A stretch of DNA of 6,466 nt from Desulfobacterales bacterium (GTDB lineage: Bacteria > Desulfobacterota > Desulfobacteria > Desulfobacterales > JAHEIW01). How positions within the stretch are numbered: the stretch's first letter is position 1; the number at the start of each line of letters is the position of its first letter. Below, piece by piece: positions 1 to 6,316 of this stretch. A program made the translations under genes and the position numbers. Under the pieces are notes generated by a model, which saw nothing but the letters and a program-made list of their open reading frames with translations, had not been told where the DNA came from and ran no database searches. Where the stretch lies: the NCBI GenBank assembly GCA_030145015.1, contig JAQYWI010000255.1, forward strand, positions 1-6,466, read 5' to 3'.

Positions 1-32
1 TCTAACTTTAGAGCACCGTTAGAACTTTTTTT
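1..32 (+). terminator. Possible rho-independent terminator at the left edge
   Basis: TCTAAC (1-6) and GTTAGA (18-23) form a 6-bp inverted repeat around an 11-base loop. A run of seven T follows at 26-32 on the plus strand. The stem is short and AT-rich, and it may extend left of the window. If real, it would end a plus-strand gene that lies outside the window and converges on the acetyltransferase gene. The same stem could also serve the minus-strand gene, but there it lacks a downstream T run inside the window. Confidence 0.35.
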
Positions 33-54
33 CTCTGTCTTTGGAGATAAACCT

Positions 55-549
55 CTATTTTTGGCGGTCCGTTCTAATATCCCGTACCTGCGTCTCGTAA
101 ATGCCGGGGGATGAATCCGGGATTTCTCGGGCGCCAACGGTTTTTTTATAGTATTCAGTATCTTCCACTGCGCCGACAATCGCGTACCCATAGCCTTTCA
201 GTTTCATGTCAAGCAGACAGGCGGTCATTAAGGCCTTACCCGTGCCCTGTTTTCGATGCGATTTTTCAACTCCAATCGGGCCGAAAAATCCTAATGCCGT
301 GGCATCGTAGCAGGCAAAACCGATTATGGTTGCTTCTTTAACGGCCACAAAGCAGGTCCGGGGATTATTGGAGATGGCCGTGTCGGTTTCACTGGCCCAG
401 CCGGCGCCGAAATGATCCGATACCCAATTAATGATGATGTGTTTCTCGGGCCCGATGGGTTTGCGTATGGTAATGGCGCGTTTTTTCTGCTCCGCCAAAA
501 AGCGGCAGTCATCTGCAATTTCAAATAATTTTATTAACATATCCGGCAT
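55..549 (-). CDS. GNAT-family N-acetyltransferase
   Basis: This is a 164-residue GCN5-related N-acetyltransferase, expected to move an acetyl group from acetyl-CoA to an amine. The acceptor cannot be named from sequence. The clearest mark is motif A at about residues 90-108, GPIGVEKSHRKQGTGKALM, with the pyrophosphate-binding R-x-x-G-x-G pattern (R99, G102, G104). A strand before it (CFVAVKEATIIGFACYD, about 66-82) and a later helix with EYYKKTVGA (about 132-140) also fit the fold. The start at 549 is chosen because GGGAGG at 557-562 sits 7 bases upstream. An in-frame ATG at 579 would add ten residues, but that extension would contain this ribosome binding site. No signal peptide or membrane segment is seen. 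The gene stands alone, with a possible terminator at 1-32 beyond its end and no partner in the gap upstream. The family call is firm and the substrate is unknown. Confidence 0.88.
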   Translation of the reverse strand: MPDMLIKLFEIADDCRFLAEQKKRAITIRKPIGPEKHIIINWVSDHFGAGWASETDTAISNNPRTCFVAVKEATIIGFACYDATALGFFGPIGVEKSHRKQGTGKALMTACLLDMKLKGYGYAIVGAVEDTEYYKKTVGAREIPDSSPGIYETQVRDIRTDRQK

Positions 550-579
550 CGTGCATCCTCCCATCCTGCAATCAAACAT

Positions 580-995
580 TGAGGAAAACTAGATACGGTC
601 TATCATCCATATATTTCTACATTTCAACATCTTTGTCAAAATAATCATAATATTCAGAGGTGGCTTTAGTACTCGATCCAAAGCTGTATTCGCACAAGAT
701 TCTGAGGAAACATTAGATCATAAGGTTTCCATCCGGGAGCGAATTGATAAAAATGGCGTTTGCGCTATGCTTAATTTGACAGAATCGAAAGATGAGTAAA
801 AACATCGATTGGAGGTATGATTTCACAACTTTTCAGGAGTCTTCCCAGGCTGGTATATTGGAGGAATCTTAAATTTTGAGGTCTGAAAATATTTAAGATT
901 GCTACAAGAATTATACAATATTTTGCGGTTGTCCCTTCATAGCCGACCCACAAAATTAGAAAATTGTGAGTTTCATTTACGAATTCAATATTAAA
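580..995. other. AT-rich gap without a certain gene
   Basis: This gap lies between the acetyltransferase start and the end of the broken FadL-type gene. It holds the possible promoter at 611-639. On the plus strand one frame is open from 593 to a TAA at 797-799, with no good start codon. Its last part, about 659-796, has a protein-like composition (for example AQDSEETLDHKVSIRERID). It overlaps a 26-codon frame starting at ATG 792 and stopping at 870-872. I recognise neither; they may be remains of a lost gene or chance. A 60-codon minus-strand frame at 771-953 has no recognisable features. No tRNA, repeat array or convincing terminator is seen. Confidence 0.5.
611..639 (-). promoter_or_regulatory. 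Possible sigma-70 promoter for the acetyltransferase
   Basis: On the minus strand a perfect -35 hexamer, TTGACA (634-639), is followed after 17 bases by AAATAT (611-616), which is a poor -10 match. TATA-like alternatives lie 1-3 bases further on. Transcription would begin near 604 and give a leader of roughly 55 bases. Only the -35 box is convincing. Confidence 0.33.
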
Positions 996-1752
996 TTAAA
1001 ATTTCCAGATCAGATTGACACCGAGAAAATGGATTTCATTCTTTTTATATTTACCTTTCAAATCGCCCCTTAGAAGCCCACTCGTCCGATCGATGTTGGC
1101 ATCGCCTAAATCCAGATATTCGTAAGCCGCACCCAGGGTGACATCTGGGTTTATTTCGTATTGCAAGCCTGCTGCTAATCGGTACTGGCGGTCAAACGGA
1201 AGAGCCGGTGTGCGTTTTCTGGCGCTGTCTGCCGGAGAGGTGTCATAGGCAGCACAGAGAGAAAGCATTAAGGGCTCGGCAATTCGATACTGGCCTCCTA
1301 ATGCAAAATGCCACGCGTCGTCATAACCCAGATCCTGGGTGGCGCTCCTCGACGTATCACTGTCGATGGACACATCGATATTGCCGAAACTGCTCCATTC
1401 CTGCCAGCCAATATTGCCCATGATGGCCAGTTTGTCTGTGAACTCATGATAGGCGCTTGCCATGACCGCTTGGGGTAGCTCCATATCGAGCTTGACAGTA
1501 GAGCCTGCCAGACCCGTGAGGTTCAGCGCCGCTTGGAGAAGAGGCCCGACACCGCTCAGGTCCGGCTTGTCTTCGTATTCCAGATCCACCTTGGAGCGGT
1601 AAGTGATGCCGAAACGGGTGCCTTCTCTGGGTGAAATCAGCACACCAGCGTTGCCGCCATAGCCCGCTGGCCTGGACCGATGCGGTTGTCAGAATGAAAT
1701 AGCTTAATGCACAAATTAGGGGAAGATAGATATTTTTCGTAACGGCTTTCAT
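996..1752 (-). pseudogene. FadL/OmpP1-family outer-membrane transporter, internally deleted and frameshifted
   Basis: Intact FadL-family proteins are 14-strand outer-membrane barrels of roughly 400-450 residues that take up long-chain fatty acids or other hydrophobic compounds. Here the ATG at 1752 begins a clear signal peptide (MKAVTKNIYLPLICALSYF, then a stretch ending SVQA-SG, about residues 1-30). After codon 30, near 1663, this frame turns into non-barrel sequence. The neighbouring minus-strand frame takes over at about 1664 with GYGGNAGVLISPREGTRFG, followed by ITYRSKVDLEYE. In the family, the YRSKV-type block lies near the middle of the protein, so roughly 190-200 residues are missing (estimated from family layout) and the two pieces are also out of frame. 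The remaining ~220 residues have alternating beta-strand character and end in GVNLIWKF, a typical outer-membrane C-terminus with terminal Phe. An internal GTG at 1643 could open the downstream piece, but it has no ribosome binding site and no signal peptide. It lies 120 bases downstream of the sulfatase, on the same strand. Confidence 0.8.
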
Positions 1753-1824
1753 TATATAAAAACCCTATAGATCTTTGTTAACACATCATGTTGATGACAA
1801 AAAAGCGGATTGGATTAGGATGAA

Positions 1825-1844
1825 GGGACCCGGTAAAGGGTCCC
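1825..1844 (-). terminator. Hairpin after the alkylsulfatase gene
   Basis: GGGACCC (1825-1831) and GGGTCCC (1838-1844) form a perfect 7-bp GC-rich stem around a 6-base loop. It starts 28 bases past the sulfatase stop codon. On the minus strand only a weak TT follows it directly, and a run of six T comes about 20 bases later. It may act as a terminator or as a 3'-end stabilising hairpin. If it terminates, the FadL-type remnant would need its own promoter. Confidence 0.5.
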
Positions 1845-1872
1845 CTTTGTGGTCAATCTCTGCGCAGCAGTA

Positions 1873-3972
1873 TCAACCCCCGTCGGTAAAACCTAACTCC
1901 TCCTGCTTAAAGGGGTTTTCCTCCGGTGTCAGATCTTTGGCGCCGGTCCCAGGCATAATCTCGAAGCCGAGATCGAAATGCACCAGCATGGTCTTCAACT
2001 GCTCAAAGACGTCGCGGTTGCCTTTGATTTTCGCCTTGCCGGAGGCGATTTGTTTGTCAAAGCTGACCGCTCCCATCATGGTTTGAACAAGGTCGGATCG
2101 GTTGATGGTGATGCTCAGATCGGCGTCATCCGCCTGAAAGCCTTCGATGTTGGTTAAGGTGGCGTTGCTCAGTTCGACGACAAACTTCTCGCCGTTGTCG
2201 GGGGTCGAGAGGTTGATCTTGAACTGTTTGCCTGAGGCCTTTTTGCTGTTTAAGCGGACACCCAAAAAGTCGAGCCACAGCTCGGTGGTCATGGCCCGGA
2301 CAACATCTGGTCCCGACGTCTTGGGTGATGCTCCCTCGGGAATGCCCGATCTCAGTTCCAACGCAGCGGCCAGAAAGCTGTTACGCACACTGGGACTCTC
2401 TTGCTGGTAGCCGATCTGCTCGAAAACGTCGGCCAGCAGGTCCTTGGCCTCCTGGTTTTGTGGCTCTGCATACACTAATTTGTTGAGAATTTCTTGGGCG
2501 TGGCGATACTTGCCCTGCGCATAGAGCTCCCTGCCCTTGGCGATGATCTTGCCTGCGCCACCCATCATCTCCACGTACAACTGCGCTGAGTCCTCGGGCG
2601 AAAGTGGAATCAGTGTAGTCGGGTTGCCGTCCCAGTACCCCAGGTAGCGGTTGATCACCGCCCGACTGTTGTGCTCAACCGAGCCGTGGTAGCTGCGCGT
2701 CGCCCATTGCTTTTGAAGACTTTCAGGCACTTCGTATACATTATGGACCTGATTGATGGTCACACCCTGGTTGGCAAGATGCAGCACCCCATTATTGAGA
2801 TTGGCGTAAGTATCCCGCTGCGCGCGCATGATCTCCTGGACTCGCGCGTTGCCCCAACGTGGCCAACTGTGGGAGGCAAACATGACTTCGACCTCCTGGC
2901 CGAACTCGTAGAGTGCCACATTGATCTGTTTGGACCACTCCAGGGCATCGCGCACCAGCGCCCCGCGCAGCGTGTAGATGTTGTGGATGGTGGCGACGAT
3001 ATTCTCTGCAGCCCAAAATGCCTTCAGATCAGGAAAATAGGTGTTCATCTCCGCCGGCGCTTCTGTGCCGGGCGTGTTCTGGAAAATCATCCGAACCCCA
3101 TCGACGGTCAGCTCTTCGAAGTCATTTTTAATGATGAGCGTGGGAGGAATCAGGCCGGTATTGCCCGCCGCCACGTTCTTGCCGATGGACTGATCGACGT
3201 GCCCAAAGGGACTTCGTGGCAGCAGAACCCCGTACTGGTAAAACAAGCGCCGGTTCATGGCATTGCCGGCGTAAACATTTTCCGCCACTGCGTGATCCAT
3301 GAAGCCGACCGGCGCAATGATCTTTACTTTGCCGTTTTTGACATCCGCCTCGTCAACCACGCCGCGCACCCCGCCCCAATGGTCGGCGTGGGAGTGGGAG
3401 TAGACTACTGCCACCACCGGTCGCTTGCCGAGCTTGTCATTGATGAGGTCAAGGGCCGCCTTAGCAGTTTCCTTGGCGGTCAGCGGGTCAAAGACAATCC
3501 AGCCGGTCCTGCTCTTAATAAAGCTGATGTTTGCCAGATCAAAGCCGCGCACTTGGTAGATCCCAGGAATCACCTCGTATAGACCATAGTTCATATTGAG
3601 GATGGCCTGTCGCTGCAGCGATGGATGGATGCTGTCGAAATCCTTGCCCTGCAGCAGCCATTCGTAGCTGCCCATGTCCCAGGCGACATGCCCGGCCTCA
3701 GCCTTGATCTGTTTAAAATTCGGAGCGGCGATAAACCCCTTTGTTTGCTCCTCAAAGTCTTTCTTGTCGCCGAAAGGCATTTGATGCCTGAGCTTGTTTT
3801 GCTTTTCCACTGTAAATTTGGAGGGCATCTTACCCTTGGGGTGGAAATGCTTACCTTCCATTGCGCCGGGGTCGGTCAGGACACCTCCACCACCTGCGGC
3901 AAAAGCCATACAGCCGAATCCGCTAAAAATTGCAATTGCCACCGTCACTGTGAGCATTTTTGTAATAGTCAT
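1873..3972 (-). CDS. Exported alkylsulfatase, metallo-beta-lactamase fold (SdsA/BDS1 type)
   Basis: This 699-residue enzyme is predicted to hydrolyse primary alkyl sulfates such as dodecyl sulfate to the alcohol and sulfate, probably in the periplasm. Residues 1-25 form a Sec signal peptide, with cleavage likely after MAFA. The metallo-beta-lactamase domain (about 130-370) carries SHSHADH with H193, H195, D197 and H198. It also has TPGTEAPAEM with E304, AAEN with E323, and ASHSWPRWG with H368. Their spacings match the seven zinc ligands I recall for Pseudomonas SdsA1 (H169, H171, D173, H174, E280, E299, H344), with a constant offset of 24. A helical dimerisation domain follows (about 375-530), then an SCP2-like C-terminal domain (about 560-672) and a short charged tail. 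The start is secure: AGGAGG at 3978-3983 lies 5 bases before the ATG. A FadL-type transporter remnant lies just downstream. The family is secure; the chain length and stereochemistry of the natural substrate cannot be read from sequence. Confidence 0.95.
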   Translation of the reverse strand: MTITKMLTVTVAIAIFSGFGCMAFAAGGGGVLTDPGAMEGKHFHPKGKMPSKFTVEKQNKLRHQMPFGDKKDFEEQTKGFIAAPNFKQIKAEAGHVAWDMGSYEWLLQGKDFDSIHPSLQRQAILNMNYGLYEVIPGIYQVRGFDLANISFIKSRTGWIVFDPLTAKETAKAALDLINDKLGKRPVVAVVYSHSHADHWGGVRGVVDEADVKNGKVKIIAPVGFMDHAVAENVYAGNAMNRRLFYQYGVLLPRSPFGHVDQSIGKNVAAGNTGLIPPTLIIKNDFEELTVDGVRMIFQNTPGTEAPAEMNTYFPDLKAFWAAENIVATIHNIYTLRGALVRDALEWSKQINVALYEFGQEVEVMFASHSWPRWGNARVQEIMRAQRDTYANLNNGVLHLANQGVTINQVHNVYEVPESLQKQWATRSYHGSVEHNSRAVINRYLGYWDGNPTTLIPLSPEDSAQLYVEMMGGAGKIIAKGRELYAQGKYRHAQEILNKLVYAEPQNQEAKDLLADVFEQIGYQQESPSVRNSFLAAALELRSGIPEGASPKTSGPDVVRAMTTELWLDFLGVRLNSKKASGKQFKINLSTPDNGEKFVVELSNATLTNIEGFQADDADLSITINRSDLVQTMMGAVSFDKQIASGKAKIKGNRDVFEQLKTMLVHFDLGFEIMPGTGAKDLTPEENPFKQEELGFTDGG

Positions 3973-3983
3973 TTTTTCCTCCT

Positions 3984-4273
3984 CTTATTCTTTTCGAATT
4001 GCTAAAAAGTAGGGATTTTTTATTATTTTTCAAGGATAGAAAGAAACTAATATTGAAGACTAGGGCGGGTGGGTTCTCTTGCTAATGTACTTGCTTTAGT
4101 GTTCGAGTCCTCTGATTGTATAAAGGATGCACAAATCTTAAATTTTTTACAAGGACCGAAATTGCAGATTTGCGTGCCTTAAGGTGAAATTTGGAAGGCA
4201 TGAAAATTTGTTAGATATGCTGACGCAATATAAGATTTTAGGATTTTGTAGAGTAGGTTTGAAGCAGAAGAAT
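3984..4273. other. AT-rich gap upstream of the alkylsulfatase
   Basis: This stretch must hold the sulfatase promoter, but I find no hexamer pair good enough to name. It contains homopolymer T and A runs near 4016-4028 and a TATACA box on the minus strand near 4118-4123 without a matching -35. GTTCGAGTCC at about 4100-4109 resembles a tRNA T-loop but has no pairing arm. The 70-codon minus-strand frame 4147-4359 looks like non-coding read-through. No gene is supported. Confidence 0.5.
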
Positions 4274-4369
4274 CTAAAGCTGGTTTTCCAGTATATCGAA
4301 CCTGCTGGCACCGAAGTCAGCCGCCGCGAGGTCCAGAACATCATCGCCATCCCAATCATTTGATAAGGC
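4274..4369 (-). pseudogene. Orphan FG-GAP/VCBS-type repeat fragment
   Basis: Read on the minus strand from 4369 to the stop at 4274-4276, the frame begins ALSNDWDGDDVLDL and continues AAADFGASRFDILENQL. This matches one FG-GAP/VCBS (integrin-alpha-like) repeat closely. It has the calcium-loop pattern D-x-D-x-D-x3-D (DWDGDDVLD), then an A-x-x-D-F-G-type turn and a closing I-L-x-N. Such repeats normally occur in series inside large exported or surface proteins. Here only one is left, with a TAA at 4370-4372 directly ahead of it and no start codon. It begins about 30 bases beyond the stop of the LmbE-type gene, so the rest of the parent gene has been lost. The neighbouring frame just upstream (ending STFIVSLIK) may be a further frameshifted piece, but that is uncertain. 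Confidence 0.6.
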
Positions 4370-4398
4370 TTACGATAAAAGTTGACCTGTTACCGGGC

Positions 4399-5109
4399 TT
4401 ATTGAATTGAATTGGATAGCGTGCCGGGCAACGGGCCTTGCCAGATGTGGAAGCTTTCGGTTTTCCGGACCATTTCGGGGACGGAAGGGGCACCGGAATT
4501 GCGTAGAAACATGGCATGCTGGGTTCTGTGGCAGAGGGCCGCTTCAACTTTTATATCGAGCCAGGGGCTGATGTCGCTTATGATATCGGCGCGATCATCT
4601 TTATTTAATATGCGCTCGTGCTCAGAGGGGTCGTACCAGGCACACCAGCTCAGAAGGGCTATGTGCGGATGGCCGTTAGATAAAGCCAGGCGGGTGGCCT
4701 GGTGGGTGTAAATATGCTGGGGATGGCCATATTCGCCGTTGGAGCCGTGAGTGACAACTAGATCCGGCTGAATTGTTTTGATATAACTGCCGATCGCCCC
4801 GGCAAAATCCTTCAGGGATACATCGATCCGGCGGGCGATGCCGTTGATTTCCATGTAAGGGTCAATGTAGGGCAGAAAGAAGATATCGTCGACACCAAGA
4901 GCCTGTGCAGCCTGCCGGACCTCTTGCTCACGGAAGGCAGCCAGGTTCTCGCGGGTGGTTAAGGGCGGCTCACCAACTTCACCTCCCTGACCGCGGGTCG
5001 TCTCCAGGATAAAGACGTTGTGTCCCTTTTGCGCATGCATCGCCAGCGTCCCGCCGGCAAAGAGGGTTTCATCATCCGGATGCGCTGAAATTGCTAAAAT
5101 AGATGCCAT
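4399..5109 (-). CDS. PIG-L/LmbE-family zinc-dependent deacetylase
   Basis: This 236-residue protein belongs to the family of N-acetylglucosaminyl-type deacetylases that includes MshB, BshB and PIG-L. These remove acetyl groups from sugar-linked N-acetyl groups using a metal ion. The N-terminal motif AHPDDE (residues 9-14) supplies H10 and D13. The second motif, GEYGHPQH (125-132), supplies H132 as third metal ligand, and D12 or D13 would be the general base region. CHRTQ near 193-197 is the usual conserved stretch before the C-terminus. Length is normal for the family and no signal peptide is seen, so it should be cytoplasmic. The start fits the family N-terminus, although no clear Shine-Dalgarno sequence precedes it. 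It follows a small membrane-protein gene by 33 bases and is probably translated from the same message. No mycothiol or bacillithiol partner gene is nearby, so the substrate stays unknown. Confidence 0.9.
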   Translation of the reverse strand: MASILAISAHPDDETLFAGGTLAMHAQKGHNVFILETTRGQGGEVGEPPLTTRENLAAFREQEVRQAAQALGVDDIFFLPYIDPYMEINGIARRIDVSLKDFAGAIGSYIKTIQPDLVVTHGSNGEYGHPQHIYTHQATRLALSNGHPHIALLSWCAWYDPSEHERILNKDDRADIISDISPWLDIKVEAALCHRTQHAMFLRNSGAPSVPEMVRKTESFHIWQGPLPGTLSNSIQ

Positions 5110-5142
5110 AAACGGATTTAAAGGCCGGTAGGGAGATAGCGT

Positions 5143-5472
5143 CTATGTAACGATGCCTATCAGGATTAAAAGTGCAAATAACCCCAGGAGGGCAAACAAT
5201 AATATTTTAATTTTCTTCTTATAGTCAATCACAGATTTATCTTGCAGGTTATCCGCGGAAAAAAGAAAACCGATAAACTCCAAAGGTTTTATGAAGTGAA
5301 AAGGGAAGCTTTCAAAAGAAATTCCAAACAAGCTCTCAAAAGACATTTGCTTGTATTTTGAAGGGTGATTTGCTTTCAAATATTCAAAAAAATCAATTGC
5401 CAGATATATTCCGACAAGCCCGATTGCAAGCGGAAGTAGCACAGAAAAAACAAATGAAAAAAAGCCTGCCAT
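5143..5472 (-). CDS. Small two-helix membrane protein of unknown function
   Basis: I do not recognise this 109-residue protein. Two hydrophobic segments, about residues 5-28 and 89-108, should span the inner membrane. The first could be mistaken for a signal sequence, but no cleavage site follows it. Between them lies a ~60-residue middle part, Phe- and Lys-rich (for example SFESLFGISFESFPFHFIKP, residues 44-63), which would form a short soluble or interfacial loop. GAGG sits 4 bases before the ATG. The AT-rich codon use is lower in GC than that of the sulfatase. It heads a likely two-gene unit with the LmbE-family deacetylase, with a promoter-like pair about 70-100 bases upstream. A membrane-anchoring or accessory role for the deacetylase is possible but is only inferred from position. 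Confidence 0.75.
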   Translation of the reverse strand: MAGFFSFVFSVLLPLAIGLVGIYLAIDFFEYLKANHPSKYKQMSFESLFGISFESFPFHFIKPLEFIGFLFSADNLQDKSVIDYKKKIKILLFALLGLFALLILIGIVT

Positions 5473-5544
5473 GTTGCCTCGTCGATTTGTTAGTGTTTAG
5501 CAAACTCCTGCCTTGAGATCTATGTGTAACCAGATAATTTTATT

Positions 5545-5573
5545 ATTCTATACCGAATCGATACAATTCACAA
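5545..5573 (-). promoter_or_regulatory. Probable sigma-70 promoter for the membrane protein/LmbE unit
   Basis: On the minus strand TTGTGA (5568-5573, four of six -35 consensus bases) is followed after exactly 17 bases by TAGAAT (5545-5550, five of six -10 bases). The surroundings are AT-rich. The predicted start near 5538 leaves a leader of about 65 bases before the ATG at 5472. It lies in the 192-base gap after the MaoC-type gene, which suggests that gene is transcribed separately. Confidence 0.5.
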
Positions 5574-5664
5574 GTAAAGTTTAAGCTCTGGCGCTGGGTA
5601 ATTGGGGCGGTTGGTTAAAGACGCAGGTCTGTTTCATGGGCTGTATGCGCTTAATTTGTTGAGC

Positions 5665-6111
5665 TTATTGAGCCGGGAGCATAACCAATGCTTCGCCGGT
5701 GATGACAGCCTCACCTTCCTGATTGGTGAATGCGGTTTCCAGTCGAACACGGTTTTTTTCATCGATGATTTCTAAAACCTCCAGGCGTAGCGTAATCTCG
5801 TCCTCAACAAAGACGGGTTTGAGAAACTTTAAAGTCTGAGAGAGGTAAATGGTTCCCGTGCCCGGAAATTCACACCCCATAACTCCGGACAGCAGTCCGG
5901 CCCCAAGCATACCTTGTGCCACGCGCTTTTCAAAAACCGTCTGCCTGGCATAGTCTTCATCCAGGTGAATGGGATTGTAGTCGCCGGTCACCCTGGCAAA
6001 ACCCTCAATTAATTCGGCCGTAATGGCCCAACTCTTTTTGTAGGTTTGGCCGACCCTCAATTGTGCCAGCGTGTATGGTTTTGCATGAACTGTCTCATTT
6101 TCGTCTTTCAT
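5665..6111 (-). CDS. MaoC-like hot-dog dehydratase/(R)-specific enoyl-CoA hydratase
   Basis: This 148-residue single hot-dog-fold protein resembles PhaJ-type (R)-specific enoyl-CoA hydratases, which add water across the double bond of trans-2-enoyl-CoA to give (R)-3-hydroxyacyl-CoA. The hydratase signature is complete: GDYNPIHLDEDYA at about residues 43-55, with the expected catalytic D44 and H49 plus N46 and P47. It is followed by VAQGMLGAGLLSGVMG (about 64-79), the helix-lining segment of the active site. The C-terminal strands (for example FLKPVFVEDEITLRLEV) complete the fold, and the length is typical. No signal peptide is present, so it should be cytoplasmic. AAAGGAAAG lies about 8 bases before the ATG as a fair ribosome binding site. 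No other fatty-acid or polyhydroxyalkanoate gene is adjacent, so its pathway is open. A thioester-binding or (3R)-hydroxyacyl-ACP dehydratase role is the alternative. Confidence 0.9.
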   Translation of the reverse strand: MKDENETVHAKPYTLAQLRVGQTYKKSWAITAELIEGFARVTGDYNPIHLDEDYARQTVFEKRVAQGMLGAGLLSGVMGCEFPGTGTIYLSQTLKFLKPVFVEDEITLRLEVLEIIDEKNRVRLETAFTNQEGEAVITGEALVMLPAQ

Positions 6112-6316
6112 GACAGAATCTTTCCTTTCTGTGGGGAATTTTAAAGGTGTTTGTCCTATCCGTCGGCATTGATGGAATCTAAGTTACCGTCATCCATTAA
6201 AAACAACAAGAAAAAAAAGAAGGACATATGGGTGAAAAAACCTGACAATTCCCTGCATTTTTCTTGACATTGGCTGGAATATTCAATTTAAATCAAATTT
6301 CATTAGAGGTCATCCA
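6112..6316. other. Divergent intergenic region between the MaoC-like and STAS genes
   Basis: This AT-rich spacer holds the start signals of two divergent genes. The plus-strand promoter is clear (6264-6292). On the minus strand a ribosome binding site is visible, but I could not identify a good promoter. A poly-A tract lies at about 6211-6218. A 5-codon frame at 6227-6244 with AAGGA before it lies upstream of the promoter and is probably meaningless. Confidence 0.5.
6264..6292 (+). promoter_or_regulatory. Sigma-70-type promoter of the STAS gene
   Basis: TTGACA (6264-6269) matches the -35 consensus exactly. After a 17-base spacer comes TTTAAA (6287-6292), four of six -10 bases. Transcription would start near 6299. 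That leaves a very short leader of about 18 bases that just covers the ribosome binding site at 6305-6310. Confidence 0.6.

Noticed and set aside
947..975. CACAA...TTGTG inverted repeat after the FadL-type remnant as a terminator.
   Set aside because: The stem is only 5 bp and AT-rich, with no T run following on the minus strand.
1751..1770. TATAAT on the minus strand at 1751-1756, with TTAACA-like bases upstream, as a promoter for the FadL-type gene.
   Set aside because: The box overlaps the start codon, so transcription would begin inside the signal-peptide coding region and lose the start.
2671..3582. A 303-codon open frame on the plus strand inside the sulfatase gene.
   Set aside because: It lies wholly antisense to a secure 699-codon enzyme gene, its translation shows no domain character, and it is explained by the GC-rich codon pattern of the opposite strand.
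4090..4120. GTTCGAGTCC at about 4100-4109, like a tRNA T-loop, suggesting a tRNA gene or an attachment-site remnant.
   Set aside because: The flanking bases do not form a T-arm stem, no anticodon or acceptor arm is found, and no integrase or second copy is in the window.
4147..4359. A 70-codon minus-strand frame in the gap before the sulfatase.
   Set aside because: It overlaps the better-supported FG-GAP fragment in another frame, has no ribosome binding site and has a random-looking composition.
6227..6244. A 5-codon frame with AAGGA before it, as a leader peptide for the STAS gene.
   Set aside because: It lies upstream of the likely promoter at 6264-6292, so it would not be on the STAS message, and no attenuator hairpin is seen.
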